NCBI GenBank assembly: GCA_002748835.1
Contig: PDTL01000015.1
Location: 62,001 to 126,000 of the forward strand
DNA from: Deltaproteobacteria bacterium
Lineage (GTDB): Bacteria; Desulfobacterota; Desulfobacteria; Desulfobacterales; GCA-2748835
Reading direction: 5' to 3'
Length of the DNA stretch: 64,000 bases
Positions within the stretch are counted from its first letter, which is position 1. Every line of letters starts with the position of its first letter. Of this stretch, positions 44,992 to 54,409 are shown piece by piece. The notes under the pieces are model-generated. The model was given only the letters and a program-made list of their open reading frames with translations. It did not search any database and had not been told where the DNA came from. Both the position numbers and the translations under genes were made by a program.

Positions 44992-45915
44992 TCACGTTCC
45001 TGAAAGCCCCCTGACCAGTGCGTTTAAGTTGGCTTCGTACCAGGTACGTATTTGTGCGGAGAAATCACCGCTGCCTAGTTTGAACGGTTTGAGGATCACC
45101 ACCCGGGCACCGGCGGCTTCGATGATCTTGCCGGTGGCTTTCTCTGGCTTCCAGGCGCAGACAACGGTTTTCAGATGATGGCGCTTCAACGACTTTCCAA
45201 GTGCCGTGCGGTCTGCATCGGTCCAGTCGATTTCCGGTGTGAGAAACCACTCTGCCACAGATAGTCCAAATTCATCAATAAGGTACAGAAAATCGGTTGA
45301 GAACGCGATGACTTCAAATGCGTCAAGCGCTCCCAGGGCGATTTCAAACCGGGTGCGCAGTTTGAACAGGGCGCGTTTGAATGCGCCCAGGTTGGCGTCG
45401 ATTTTTTTTTCTGCACCTGGATACAGGTCGCTGAGGTCAGCTGCCGTGATATCTGCCATGCGGGACAGGTTGGATGGACTGCGCCAGGCGTGGACCAAAA
45501 GAGCGCCGGAATCGGGGTGATGCATCAGAGGAACCCCGGATCGGCTGGCATCAAGCGGAGTGGTGGCATCGATCTCCACAATCCACGGATTGGCACGGCG
45601 GGAATAGGCGTACAGGGGGTCAGCCGGCCAGGCGCTCCGGACCGTGATCACCGCATCCGCAGATCGGACCAGGGGGGCGAAGTCGGCCATCTTTTTTTTC
45701 AGATACCCTGCATGGCGGGCCGGAAAATACCGGGCCGGGATGGCCCGCTTCACGGAAATACCGGTGCCGTCGGTGAGGATGCCCGCCAGGGCCAGGGTTA
45801 TGTCCCGGGAAGCCAGAACGGTTTTGGTTTTACAGGCATTTTCACGGGAAACCGCTGCGTTCGGAAAACCGGTCAGGAAAATAAACAAAAAAAGAAAAAC
45901 AAACGCGCGGCTCAT
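44992..45915 (-). CDS. Second zinc-type ABC substrate-binding protein
   Basis: A 307-residue exported protein with a signal peptide (FVFLFLFIFLTGFPNAAV) and the two-lobed TroA/ZnuA fold: VIEVR-like strands, KLRTRFEIALGALDAFEVI backbone helix, then FSTDFLYLIDEFGL. Metal-site histidines are fewer and placed differently from the first binding protein (for example LMHHPDSGALLVHAW). Its start overlaps the permease stop (ATGA). An importer with two binding proteins may widen affinity or metal range. The gap from 44778 to 44991 has no gene I trust. Confidence 0.75.
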   Translation of the reverse strand: MSRAFVFLFLFIFLTGFPNAAVSRENACKTKTVLASRDITLALAGILTDGTGISVKRAIPARYFPARHAGYLKKKMADFAPLVRSADAVITVRSAWPADPLYAYSRRANPWIVEIDATTPLDASRSGVPLMHHPDSGALLVHAWRSPSNLSRMADITAADLSDLYPGAEKKIDANLGAFKRALFKLRTRFEIALGALDAFEVIAFSTDFLYLIDEFGLSVAEWFLTPEIDWTDADRTALGKSLKRHHLKTVVCAWKPEKATGKIIEAAGARVVILKPFKLGSGDFSAQIRTWYEANLNALVRGLSGT

Positions 45916-46817
45916 ACGGATGCCTCCCCAAAGCGACCGGAAACGGTTCGCCAGATGGTGGTGAGAATGAAAAAGCCGGTAGCCACCAGCACAATGGCCC
46001 CGCCAGACGGAATGGGGATGTCAAATTCCATGGGCAGGATGATCCCCAGTACGCAGCTGATGGTGGCAATGGCCACGCTGAAGCCGAAGAACCCGCGGAT
46101 GGATCGACTGATGTTCCGGGCGGCAGCTGCCGGAATGATGAACAGGGCCTCGACCAGGACAGCCCCGACAATTTTCAGTGCAGCAACGGTGATGACCGTG
46201 ATCATGAGGATGAAGCTGTAATCCATCACCTTGGCATTGATGCCCCGGGCATGGGCCAGACTCGGGTTGAAGCTGGCGAGCAGCATACGGTTGAAGAGCG
46301 GTGTCCCCACGCAGAGGCACAGGATGGAAATAAAGAAAAGCACGTTCATGTCCGTGTTGTTCACCGTGAGAATGGACCCGAAGAGCACGTTGTCCAGCAC
46401 ATGCATGTTGACTTTTCCGGTTACGTACAGAAGCACGCAGGCACCCACGGCAAGGGAGATGGAGAGAAACACCCCGATAACCGTGTCAGGGGACATGCGT
46501 GTCCGGTTTCGTGTGTAGTTCATGAGCAGCCCGAACAGGATGCAGAAGCCGAACAGGGAGGCATAGGGCGAGGTGATGGGCTCACCGATGAGTACGCCGA
46601 TGGCCACGCCGGTGAGGGCCGCCTGCCCCACGGCCTGGGAAAAGAAGGCCAGCCGTTTGGTGACCACCATGACGCCCACGCCGCCCAGTACCGGACCGAG
46701 GAGAAGGGCACACAACAGCGCATTGACCACAAAGGCATATTGAAAGAAACTTGGCAGTACGCCGGATTCTCCCATGGCCATGAGGGGAGTACGTACGAGA
46801 TCATATAAAAAATCCAT
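45912..46817 (-). CDS. znuB: Zinc/manganese-type ABC transporter permease
   Basis: A 301-residue ABC-3 family membrane protein with about eight to nine helices (LVRTPLMAMGE start, LALLLGPVLGGVGVMVVTKRLAFFSQA, GVAIGVLIGE, LARGINAKVMDYSFILMITVI, VEALFIIPAAAARN). It forms the channel for Zn(II) or Mn(II). It follows the ATPase by 3 nt. The symbol is by family; metal specificity is not proven. Confidence 0.88.
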   Translation of the reverse strand: MDFLYDLVRTPLMAMGESGVLPSFFQYAFVVNALLCALLLGPVLGGVGVMVVTKRLAFFSQAVGQAALTGVAIGVLIGEPITSPYASLFGFCILFGLLMNYTRNRTRMSPDTVIGVFLSISLAVGACVLLYVTGKVNMHVLDNVLFGSILTVNNTDMNVLFFISILCLCVGTPLFNRMLLASFNPSLAHARGINAKVMDYSFILMITVITVAALKIVGAVLVEALFIIPAAAARNISRSIRGFFGFSVAIATISCVLGIILPMEFDIPIPSGGAIVLVATGFFILTTIWRTVSGRFGEASV

Positions 46818-46820
46818 ATC

Positions 46821-47555
46821 CTATACCTCTAACCGGGAAGAGAAAACAGTGAAGATGGCCTCCGGTGTGAGCATCAACCCAGGGTCCCCGGAAAACAGCA
46901 CGTGCTGGTTGATACAGGTCACCGCATCGGCCAGGGCTTTTACTTCGGCGAGATCATGGTGAATCATCAGGATGGTGGTGCCCTCGGATTTGAGCGTTTT
47001 GAGAAGACTGTGCATCACCTCGGTTCCGGTCCGGTCCAGTCCGCTGGCCGGCTCGTCCAGGATCAGGAGCGCTGGTCGCGGAATCAGGGCCTGGGCCAGT
47101 AGCACCCGCTGGCGCTCGCCGCCGGACAGACCACCGAACCGATAGTTTCGTTTTTCGATCATACCCACCTGATCAAGCGCCCTGTCGATCACATTGCGGG
47201 TGATCTGGCTCATGCCGGAAAAGACCGGCCGGTTCTGACAGATGAGGGTCATGAAATCATCCACGGTCATGGGAAGGGTCCGGTCAAAATCAAGGGCCTG
47301 GGGCACATAGCCGGTGATCCGGTCCCCGGGCCAGTCGATGCGGATGGTGCCGTCATGGGGCATCTGTCCGACAAGTGAACGGATCAGCGATGTTTTTCCC
47401 CCGCCATTGGGGCCGATGATGCAGTGGATTGAGCCGGGATCGACTGTGAAATTGATATCCCTTAAAATACAATTGCCCCCCAGAAACAGACCGACCGTTT
47501 CAAACGAAACCCGCGGTCCGCTGTTTGTGCGGGTTGATATGCCGGTTCCGGTCAT
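46821..47555 (-). CDS. znuC: Zinc/manganese-type ABC transporter ATPase
   Basis: A 244-residue ATPase with Walker A GPNGGGKTS, signature LSGGERQRVLLAQAL, Walker B LLILDEPASGLD and the switch His in MIHHDLAEV. The start at 47555 is chosen for AAGGAGGG upstream; an earlier in-frame ATG lies inside the binding-protein gene. It energises the permease next to it. Confidence 0.92.
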   Translation of the reverse strand: MTGTGISTRTNSGPRVSFETVGLFLGGNCILRDINFTVDPGSIHCIIGPNGGGKTSLIRSLVGQMPHDGTIRIDWPGDRITGYVPQALDFDRTLPMTVDDFMTLICQNRPVFSGMSQITRNVIDRALDQVGMIEKRNYRFGGLSGGERQRVLLAQALIPRPALLILDEPASGLDRTGTEVMHSLLKTLKSEGTTILMIHHDLAEVKALADAVTCINQHVLFSGDPGLMLTPEAIFTVFSSRLEV

Positions 47556-47559
47556 CAGC

Positions 47560-48489
47560 TCAGCCCTCCTTTTTATCGGCAAAGGCTTCGATGAGAGCGT
47601 TGGTCAGAGCTTCGAGATTGGCGCGAATGCCCTTTTCAAAACTGTCCGGCGTGTATTCGCCGTGGGTGAGGTGGGACAGGTGCCGGATCCGGATCCCGGT
47701 TTCTTCATGAATGGTGGCGACATACTGCTCGGGAAAATCCATTTCCGTGAAAATCACATCCACACCCAGGGAACGGATGGCGTCAATGGTTTTTGCCAGC
47801 TGGGTGGCCGTGGGTTTGAGGCCGTGGCCAGGCTCAATCACTGCCGTGACCTGGAGTCCGAATTCCTGGAGCAGGTAGTCATATCCCCCGTGGATGGTGG
47901 CACATTTGAAATCCACATCCGATAGTTCTGCCACACGGGCCATGTACTCGGCTTTCATTCGCCGGAGCTTTCTCACGTATTTCCGGGTGTTTTTCCGGTA
48001 GACGGCGGCATGATCAGGGTCGATTTTCTGCAGGGCTTTTGCGATGGTATGGATCTGCTGGATGGAGGCGGTCACTGACACGAAGGTATGGGGGTTGACC
48101 CTCTTTTTCCCGTCCAGATTGCCGGCAACGGGGATCAGGGAAACATCCTGATTGGCCTGAATGACCGTGAGCTTGCCCCGCATGCCGGCGGCATCCAGGA
48201 TTTCGAAGGCAAATTCGTCATGGCCAATACCGTTGACCACCAGAACATCTAGGGTCATACACCGTTTGATGTCGTCCGGCTGGGGCCGGTAGTTGTGCGG
48301 GTTGAATCCGGCGCCGATCAGGGGGATCACGTCTGCGGCATCCCCGACAATATGGGTGGTGAAGCTGTAATACGGATGCAGGGTAATGCCGATGCGGAGC
48401 TTTTTGTGCGGGCGTTCCCCCATGGCGCCGGCCGCAGTGATCAGCACCAGGCTGATGACGACAGCTGAGAGCAGACACAGTCGTTTCAT
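47560..48489 (-). CDS. znuA: ZnuA-like metal-binding ABC lipocalin-type periplasmic protein
   Basis: A 309-residue cluster A-I substrate-binding protein (ZnuA/TroA class; not a lipocalin). It has a signal peptide (SAVVISLVLITAAGA). Expected metal ligands are visible: H in ITLHPYYSFTTHIVG, NPHNYRPQPDDI, GIGHDEF, and a later ATIHGGYDYLL and TEMDFPEQY. There is no long His-rich loop. It is the second gene of the minus-strand operon. Confidence 0.88.
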   Translation of the reverse strand: MKRLCLLSAVVISLVLITAAGAMGERPHKKLRIGITLHPYYSFTTHIVGDAADVIPLIGAGFNPHNYRPQPDDIKRCMTLDVLVVNGIGHDEFAFEILDAAGMRGKLTVIQANQDVSLIPVAGNLDGKKRVNPHTFVSVTASIQQIHTIAKALQKIDPDHAAVYRKNTRKYVRKLRRMKAEYMARVAELSDVDFKCATIHGGYDYLLQEFGLQVTAVIEPGHGLKPTATQLAKTIDAIRSLGVDVIFTEMDFPEQYVATIHEETGIRIRHLSHLTHGEYTPDSFEKGIRANLEALTNALIEAFADKKEG

Positions 48490-49155
48490 TTAGATCATTT
48501 CTCCTTTGACTCGTTTGATTTCATCTTCGCCTTTAAGGGCCACGACTTCCCGCCATCCGGCACTGATCAGGGCCTGGTCGGTCACCACCTCCGGGAAGGT
48601 TGCGTTCGCACGTTTGTGCAGCCAGATTTCCGATGGGGCATGTGCCTGAACTGCGGGCGCATTGCCCTGCTTCTTGATGTGGTCATGGAGCATGATCAGC
48701 AGAAAGGTGCCGCTTTTATCTGCTGCCTCCGGCGTGCCCAGATAGAGTGCAATATGCCGGCTCTGCGCAGGGACAATTTTCAGCGACCATTTCAACCGGC
48801 CCTGGTTTTGCCAGGCGGCATCCTGAACAAATGGGGGCATATACAACTCCGCGAGTTCGGCAATGCCCATCCACCGGCTGTCTTCATCATCGTGAACCTC
48901 GTCGATTTCAATGGCTGCCGTGCGCAGGGCATTGAATGTCCCCAGCTCCTGTGCGGAGAGGCCGGTAAAGGCGTTGACCTGCCAGGATTCCATGTGTTTT
49001 TCGGCGGTGCCCCGGGTGCGCAGATTGACGGTAAGGCCGCAGATAATCAGCGTGAAGGCGGCGATGGCAAACAGCCAGCGCGTCTCGTTCCCACCGCGGG
49101 TCGGCGGGACAATTTCCGTGTGCATCAGAGTTGACACAGGGGTGTTTGTAGACAT
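48490..49155 (-). CDS. DUF6162-like membrane-anchored protein
   Basis: A 221-residue protein with one hydrophobic segment (residues 28-45, LFAIAAFTLIICGLTV) and a periplasmic domain (MGIAELAELYMPPFVQD, SRHIALYLGTPE, EIWLHKRANATFPEVVTDQ, ending AGWREVVALKGEDE). It matches the DUF6162 family seen next to Zn/Mn ABC importers in sulfate reducers. It is the first gene of the operon, immediately before znuA (no gap). Function unknown; a periplasmic metal relay is a guess. Confidence 0.7.
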   Translation of the reverse strand: MSTNTPVSTLMHTEIVPPTRGGNETRWLFAIAAFTLIICGLTVNLRTRGTAEKHMESWQVNAFTGLSAQELGTFNALRTAAIEIDEVHDDEDSRWMGIAELAELYMPPFVQDAAWQNQGRLKWSLKIVPAQSRHIALYLGTPEAADKSGTFLLIMLHDHIKKQGNAPAVQAHAPSEIWLHKRANATFPEVVTDQALISAGWREVVALKGEDEIKRVKGEMI

Positions 49156-49336
49156 GATCCTCTCCTGAATAAACCCATCTTCATCAGAATAGAATTATAT
49201 AGGTCAGAGTTCTTGTTGTCAAACAACGCACACATGGGCTTTTAATGAATTCTGCCCGAACAGGAAGTGAGCGATGACTTATCTTGTATGTTAAAAATAT
49301 TGACATTGGGTCAAGAGTTCATTAACCTGCCAGCTC

Positions 49337-49355
49337 AAACTTATATTATAAGTTT
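49337..49355. promoter_or_regulatory. 19-bp palindrome between the zinc ABC and TonB operons
   Basis: A perfect inverted repeat, AAACTTATA-T-TATAAGTTT, in the AT-rich 396-nt gap 49156-49551, where the two operons diverge. The 9-1-9 form fits a dimeric metal-sensing repressor, but it does not match a motif I know exactly. Nothing else in the gap looks coding. Confidence 0.6.
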
Positions 49356-49551
49356 AAAATTCGGTTTGTTGACAACGTATTTTTGGAAACCTCATCTGTG
49401 CTGTACGGTTCTTTTGCCTGGCAGGCGCTTGGCGGAAGCTCTGTTCTGGTGGAAGAACGCACTATAATCGTTAATCCCTCCATAGGGCCTCCTGTTTTCG
49501 ATGCCCAGGGAGAACCTGTTGTTCAGGAGCCTGAAAAAAGGAATGCATGTT

Positions 49552-50307
49552 ATGCGCACCCCGTTTACCGCAGGTGTCTGCGGTCTCTGCCTGTTGGTGT
49601 CACAGGTCGCCTTTGCGGACAGTCTGGATGCCGGCCGAAAGATCATCACGAAGACCAACAGAACCCTTGCCGCAACCCAGAAGACCATTGACCGTCTGGA
49701 TGAAAAAACCCGAGCGATGCTTGATGAGTACAATCTTCTCGGAAACGAGATCGAGAATTACCGAATCTACAATGCCCAGCTTCAGGACATCGTAAACTCC
49801 CAGAAGGAAGAGATGACTGTCCTGGAAAAAGATATCGACCAGCTGGATGCGACGAGCGAGCAGATTATGCCGTTCATGCAGCGAATGATCGACGGACTGG
49901 AGACATTCGTGGCTTCCGATTTGCCGTTTTTGCCTGAAGAACGCCAGGAACGCCTGGCACGCCTCAAGGCCAATATGAAACGGGCGGACATCAGTGTGGC
50001 TGCGAAATTCCGCCAGATTCTGGAAGCCTACCAGGTGGAGAACGATTATGGAAAGACCATCGAGGCCTATGCGGGGGAGCAGGACGGAAAACAGGTGACC
50101 TTTTTGAAGGTCGGCCGCATCGGTCTCTACTACCTCTCGCTTGACCGGAGCGTCTGCGCCGTATGGCAGCCAGACGCCGATGGGTTTGTCATTCTTGAAG
50201 ACATGGCGTTCAACCGTTCGATCATGAAAGCCATTCGGATCGCCGAAAAGCAGAGCGCCCCCGAGCTTTTCTTTGCGGCGGTCCCGCCAGCGGAGGTACG
50301 CGAATGA
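49552..50307 (+). CDS. DUF3450 periplasmic coiled-coil protein of a TonB system
   Basis: A 251-residue protein with a signal peptide (ending VAFA-DS) and a long alpha-helical coiled coil (about residues 25-130), then a compact domain (YYLSLDRSVCAVWQPDADGF). This is DUF3450, found as the first gene of TonB2-type operons. It may bridge the periplasm or regulate the ExbB-type complex. The start at 49552 has AAGGA 10 nt upstream; the ATG 9 nt before it is possible. It overlaps the next gene by 4 nt. Confidence 0.8.
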   Translation: MRTPFTAGVCGLCLLVSQVAFADSLDAGRKIITKTNRTLAATQKTIDRLDEKTRAMLDEYNLLGNEIENYRIYNAQLQDIVNSQKEEMTVLEKDIDQLDATSEQIMPFMQRMIDGLETFVASDLPFLPEERQERLARLKANMKRADISVAAKFRQILEAYQVENDYGKTIEAYAGEQDGKQVTFLKVGRIGLYYLSLDRSVCAVWQPDADGFVILEDMAFNRSIMKAIRIAEKQSAPELFFAAVPPAEVRE

Positions 50308-51644
50308 AGGTGTTGATGTCGTTACTGTTTGTGTTGTGTTTGTGCTGCCCAGTATCTGCCTGGGCGGAAGACAGCTTTGATGATCTTCTCCGGCGGATTC
50401 GTTTGGAAACCGATGGAGAACTGGCCGTGAACCGGGCGCGTGAACAGGCGTTTCTCTCTGCTGAAAAGGATGCAGCAGCCCTGCTGAAGCAGGCAAAGGC
50501 AGAACTTGCGTCACTGAAACGAACCGGTGAAAAGCTGCAGGATACCATTGATGAAAATGAAGTCGCTATTACCGCGCTTGAGGAAAAACTCCAGCGGAAA
50601 ATGGGAGACATGGGTGAGCTGTTCGGGGTAACCCGTCAGGTGGCCGGTGAACTGAAGGCCGAATATGTTCATGACATAACCACCGTGCATTTCCCCGAAC
50701 GCGGGGCATTCCTGCAGAATCTGGCCGAACGCAAGGGCCTGCCGGATATGTCGGCCCTTGAAAAACTGTGGCTAATCCTGCTGGAGGGGCTGAATGCCTC
50801 CGGAGAGGTGGTCCGTTTCGATGCACCGGTAGTACAGACAGATGGTACTTCCCGCGATCAGGAGGTGGTTCGCATCGGTACCTACGGCGCCGTGTCTGAA
50901 GGCCGGTTTCTGGCCTATGATCCGGAAGGTATGTATTTCACAAATGCGCTGAAACAACCCCCGACCCGTTTCCGGATGACGGCCAAAAATTTTGACACGT
51001 CGGCGCCGGGAATGGTGAAGATTATGATCGATCCCACCCGTGGCCAGCTGCTATCCATGCTGACCCGAAAACCGAGCCTGCGGGATCGGATCCGTCAGGG
51101 CGGGGTGATCGGATATATTATTATTGGCATCGGGATCGTGGGACTGCTCATCGGTTTTCTGCGATATGTCTGGCTAATGCTGATATCCGCACGAATCAAT
51201 AAACAGGCACGGCATCTGGACTCGTTGAAAACAGATAATCCCCTGGGCCGGATTGCCAGTATTTATAAGGCAGCAATGGACAGGCCTCAGGCGGAAAAGG
51301 AAGTCTTGCTTGATGAGGCGATCCTGAAAGAGGCGCCCCGGGTGGAGCGTTTCAATACCTTCATCAAGCTCCTGGCAGCAGTGTCTCCCCTGCTCGGTCT
51401 GCTGGGAACCGTAACCGGGATGATCCTCACGTTCCAGTCCATCACCCTTTTTGGTACCGGCGATCCCCGGCTCATGGCCGGGGGGATATCCACTGCCCTG
51501 GTGACCACGGTCTTAGGATTGTGCGCGGCCATTCCGCTGCTCTTTGTTTATACGTTCATCGCGGCTAAATCCAAAAGCATTCTGGATACCATTGAGCATC
51601 AGAGCGTTGGGCTGATTGCCAGAGAGGTTGCGAAATCAGCATGA
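50304..51644 (+). CDS. ttpC: TtpC-like long ExbB/MotA-family protein
   Basis: A 446-residue protein with a signal sequence, a periplasmic coiled-coil region (residues 25-130), and a C-terminal MotA/TolQ/ExbB channel domain of three helices (IGYIIIGIGIVGLLIGF, then LLAAVSPLLGLLGTVTGM and GISTALVTTVLGL). This is the TtpC plan first described for TonB2 systems of Vibrio, where it is needed besides a short ExbB. It is likely a helper that couples proton flow to TonB. Overlaps the next gene by 4 nt. Confidence 0.85.
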   Translation: MKVLMSLLFVLCLCCPVSAWAEDSFDDLLRRIRLETDGELAVNRAREQAFLSAEKDAAALLKQAKAELASLKRTGEKLQDTIDENEVAITALEEKLQRKMGDMGELFGVTRQVAGELKAEYVHDITTVHFPERGAFLQNLAERKGLPDMSALEKLWLILLEGLNASGEVVRFDAPVVQTDGTSRDQEVVRIGTYGAVSEGRFLAYDPEGMYFTNALKQPPTRFRMTAKNFDTSAPGMVKIMIDPTRGQLLSMLTRKPSLRDRIRQGGVIGYIIIGIGIVGLLIGFLRYVWLMLISARINKQARHLDSLKTDNPLGRIASIYKAAMDRPQAEKEVLLDEAILKEAPRVERFNTFIKLLAAVSPLLGLLGTVTGMILTFQSITLFGTGDPRLMAGGISTALVTTVLGLCAAIPLLFVYTFIAAKSKSILDTIEHQSVGLIAREVAKSA

Positions 51645-52201
51645 AGATATTCATCTATGTGATCGATTTCCTGGATAAGGGCGGTATCACCCTGTATGCC
51701 ATTTTTCTGATGGCCATTTTTATGTGGATTTTGATCATTGAGCGATATCTCTATATCTACTTGTTTTCGTGGCGAACGGAGCAACGTCTGATTTCGGAAT
51801 GGGATGCCTGCTGCGGGTTCAGGGATGCGGCGAACATCCGGGAATATTTCCAGTACGAGCTGAAGCATGCCCTGGTTGCCTGGATTGATGTGATCAAGGT
51901 GCTGGTTACGCTTTCGCCGCTGCTGGGATTGTTTGGCACGGTGTATGGGATGATTGAGATGTTCGACGTGATCGCGGAAAACGGTACCGGGGATGCCCGG
52001 GCCATGGCATCAGGTATTTCCGTTGCCACCCTGTCGACCATGTCCGGTATGGCCGTGGCGATCACCGGACTGTTTTTTCAGCATCAGATCGAGTCTCTGG
52101 CCAATCGAAAGGCACTGAAGTTCAATGATAAACTAAAAATTAAAGAATTCAGTTGTCAGCTGTTAGACGAACGTAAAACGCCAAAAAGGTTAAAATCATG
52201 A
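51641..52201 (+). CDS. exbB: ExbB-type proton channel protein
   Basis: A 186-residue three-helix protein with LFLMAIFMWILIIERYLY at the first helix, VLVTLSPLLGLFGTVYGMIE in the second, and MASGISVATLSTMSGMAVAITG in the third. It forms the pentameric channel around ExbD that energises TonB with the proton gradient. The start overlaps the ttpC-like stop, and its own stop overlaps exbD. Confidence 0.92.
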   Translation: MKIFIYVIDFLDKGGITLYAIFLMAIFMWILIIERYLYIYLFSWRTEQRLISEWDACCGFRDAANIREYFQYELKHALVAWIDVIKVLVTLSPLLGLFGTVYGMIEMFDVIAENGTGDARAMASGISVATLSTMSGMAVAITGLFFQHQIESLANRKALKFNDKLKIKEFSCQLLDERKTPKRLKS

Positions 52202-52605
52202 GACGATTGCACCGAGTCACCGAAGAACAGCAGATTGACCTCACGCCCATGCTGGACGTGGTATTTATCATGCTGATCTTTTTTATCGTGACCACGTCCT
52301 TTGTCAAGGAGACCGGTATTGACGTGAACCGGCCCAGCGCAGCCACGGCTGAAAAGAAAGTCAAGGGGAACATCCTCATTGCCATCAGGCCAAGCGGGGA
52401 GATCTGGCTGGACAAGCGGCAGATCGACATCCGGTCGGTGCGGGCCAATATCCAGCGGCTCAAGGCAAAGTTCCCAGGCAGCAGTGTCATCATTCAGTCG
52501 GACACCGATGCCAAAACCGGGGTGCTGGTCAAAGTCATGGACCAAATTCGCCTGGCCGGTGTACAGAACATATCCATCGCCGCAGCTGTGGAAGGAAACC
52601 GATGA
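52198..52605 (+). CDS. exbD: ExbD-type protein
   Basis: A 135-residue protein with one N-terminal helix that carries the proton-relay aspartate in DLTPMLDVVFIMLIFFI, and a periplasmic domain (RPSGEIWLDKRQIDI, VIIQSDTDAKTGVLVKVMDQ). Family-typical length. Overlaps exbB and tonB by 4 nt each. Confidence 0.94.
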   Translation: MRRLHRVTEEQQIDLTPMLDVVFIMLIFFIVTTSFVKETGIDVNRPSAATAEKKVKGNILIAIRPSGEIWLDKRQIDIRSVRANIQRLKAKFPGSSVIIQSDTDAKTGVLVKVMDQIRLAGVQNISIAAAVEGNR

Positions 52606-53234
52606 TACGACTGCCACTCAGCATGATCAGTGCCGTTGTGATTGTGTTTGGTATTTTTTTTGTGCTTCACGGAATGATTCAGGTGGGCGTCTGCCCTCAC
52701 CTGAGCGGGGAAAAACTGTGCATGGTCGATTTTGTCCGTCTGAAAAAAGAGCAGGCCCTGGCAAAAAAAGAACGTGTGAAGCCCAAAAAACCGAAGCCTG
52801 AAAAAAAACCGCTGAAACCTAAGGTGATGATCCAGAAGAATGTGAAGACCGATCAGCGGCCCCTGCGTCATGACCAATTGGATATCAATCTACCCATTGA
52901 TCTTGTGGCGGTCAGCGCCCTCGGAGATGCTGTGGTGTCGGGCGGCGGGGAAATGGCCATCAACACCCATGTCATTCCCCTGGCCCGGGTAAATCCCATC
53001 TATCCCAAGCGGGCCAAGATGATGAGAATGGAAGGATATGTGAAGCTGGCCTTCACCATCACGACCCAGGGGACGGTCAAGGATGTGGAAATTGTGGAAT
53101 CCCAGCCAGCCAATCTGTTTGACGCGTCGGCCCGGCGGGCACTGCTGAAATGGAAGTTCAAACCCAAGATAGAAGACAATCAGCCTGTTGAGCAGCGGGC
53201 GGTTGTTCAGATCGATTACGAGTTGAATTCATGA
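52602..53234 (+). CDS. tonB: TonB energy-transduction protein
   Basis: A 210-residue protein: N-terminal helix with SMISAVVIVFGIFFVLHG, a lysine- and proline-rich linker (KKPKPEKKPLKPK), and a C-terminal TonB domain (NPIYPKRAKMMRMEGYVKL, KWKFKPKIEDNQPVEQR). It spans the periplasm and pulls on TonB-dependent receptors such as that at 56895. Overlaps the TPR gene by 4 nt. Confidence 0.92.
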   Translation: MIRLPLSMISAVVIVFGIFFVLHGMIQVGVCPHLSGEKLCMVDFVRLKKEQALAKKERVKPKKPKPEKKPLKPKVMIQKNVKTDQRPLRHDQLDINLPIDLVAVSALGDAVVSGGGEMAINTHVIPLARVNPIYPKRAKMMRMEGYVKLAFTITTQGTVKDVEIVESQPANLFDASARRALLKWKFKPKIEDNQPVEQRAVVQIDYELNS

Positions 53235-54409
53235 AATCTGTTATCCGTTTGATGGCGGTCGTGGGAATCGTGTTGTGTTGTACGTCATTCGCGTCAGCCA
53301 TGACCCTTCATACCTTCAAGAAGCTGGAAACCATCCAGAAGCTAATCAGTGAAAAAGCCTATGAAAAAGCTGAAAAAAAGCTGAAAAATGCGCTGAAAAA
53401 GCTGCCGTCCGCCAAAGAAGACCAGGCCTATATTTTCCACACAGCAGGTATGTATTATCTGCAGCAGGAGGATTATACGACAGCGGACACCTGGCTGCTG
53501 AAAGCCTGGGAACTGAAGGTTCTGCCAGAAAGCACACAGCTCTATCTGATGCAGACGCTGGCTGGTCTTCGCATGCAGGCCGAGAAATATACGGAAGCGA
53601 TCCCTTTTTACGAAGCCTGGATAGAACAGGTCGAGGCGCCCCCAGAAGGTATATACCTGGGACTCGGGGCAGCTTATTTTTACACGGACCGGTATGATGA
53701 CACGGTTTCTCTCATGAACACGGCCCTGAATAAGTTTCCGAAAAAGGAGGCACTCTGGCAGCTCCTGCTCGCGTCCTACTATGAAGTGAATGATCTTTCC
53801 AAGGCAGCAAAAACCCTGGCGCGGATGCTTCGGCATTGGCCGAACAAGCAAAAATACTGGCAGCAGCTGGCGAGCATTCATCTGGAGCTGGGCGCCCATG
53901 AAGACTGTCTGGAAATCATGCAGGCCGGGATCGCGAACAGCACCCTGTCCGGAGATACCGCTATTCGTCAGTATGTCTATACCCTGTATGAGAAACACCT
54001 CCCCTACAAAGCCGCCGTTGTGCTGGAACATGCCATTGAGACCGGTATTGCTGAAAAGAACCGGGAAAACTACGAGCTGCTCTCTTCCATGTATCAGGAA
54101 GGACGGGATCGGGAAAAGGCGATCCGCGCGCTGAAGCAGGCATCGAATTTTTCAGAAGACGGCAGGCATGATCTGAACATTGCCCAGCTTTATTTTGAGC
54201 AGGACGGCAAACTGAAGCAGGTGATCACCTACGCAAAACGGGCCATTGAAAAAGGCGTGAAGCAGGAAGGGAATGCGCATATGCTCATTGCCGTCGCCTA
54301 TGCGGAACTGAATCAGCCGGATGCGGCCCGGCCCCACCTGAAGGCTGCTGCGGAATTCAAGGAAACCCGTAAGTCGGCGAACCAGTGGCTGCAGTCACTG
54401 GAAGAGTAG
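53231..54409 (+). CDS. Periplasmic TPR-repeat protein of the TonB system
   Basis: A 392-residue protein with a signal peptide (ending TSFASA) and about eight tetratricopeptide repeats along its length (for example IFHTAGMYYLQQEDYTTADT, WQLLLASYYEVNDLSKAAKT, HMLIAVAYAELNQPDAARPH). A TPR protein closes TonB2-type operons in other bacteria and is thought to support the complex. It is the last gene of the six-gene unit. Confidence 0.85.
   Translation: MKSVIRLMAVVGIVLCCTSFASAMTLHTFKKLETIQKLISEKAYEKAEKKLKNALKKLPSAKEDQAYIFHTAGMYYLQQEDYTTADTWLLKAWELKVLPESTQLYLMQTLAGLRMQAEKYTEAIPFYEAWIEQVEAPPEGIYLGLGAAYFYTDRYDDTVSLMNTALNKFPKKEALWQLLLASYYEVNDLSKAAKTLARMLRHWPNKQKYWQQLASIHLELGAHEDCLEIMQAGIANSTLSGDTAIRQYVYTLYEKHLPYKAAVVLEHAIETGIAEKNRENYELLSSMYQEGRDREKAIRALKQASNFSEDGRHDLNIAQLYFEQDGKLKQVITYAKRAIEKGVKQEGNAHMLIAVAYAELNQPDAARPHLKAAAEFKETRKSANQWLQSLEE

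Noticed and set aside
44774..44995. 73-codon minus-strand frame exactly filling the gap between the second binding protein and the hybrid kinase
   Set aside because: It fits by position only; GTG start without an RBS, no domain, and low-complexity composition unlike neighbours.
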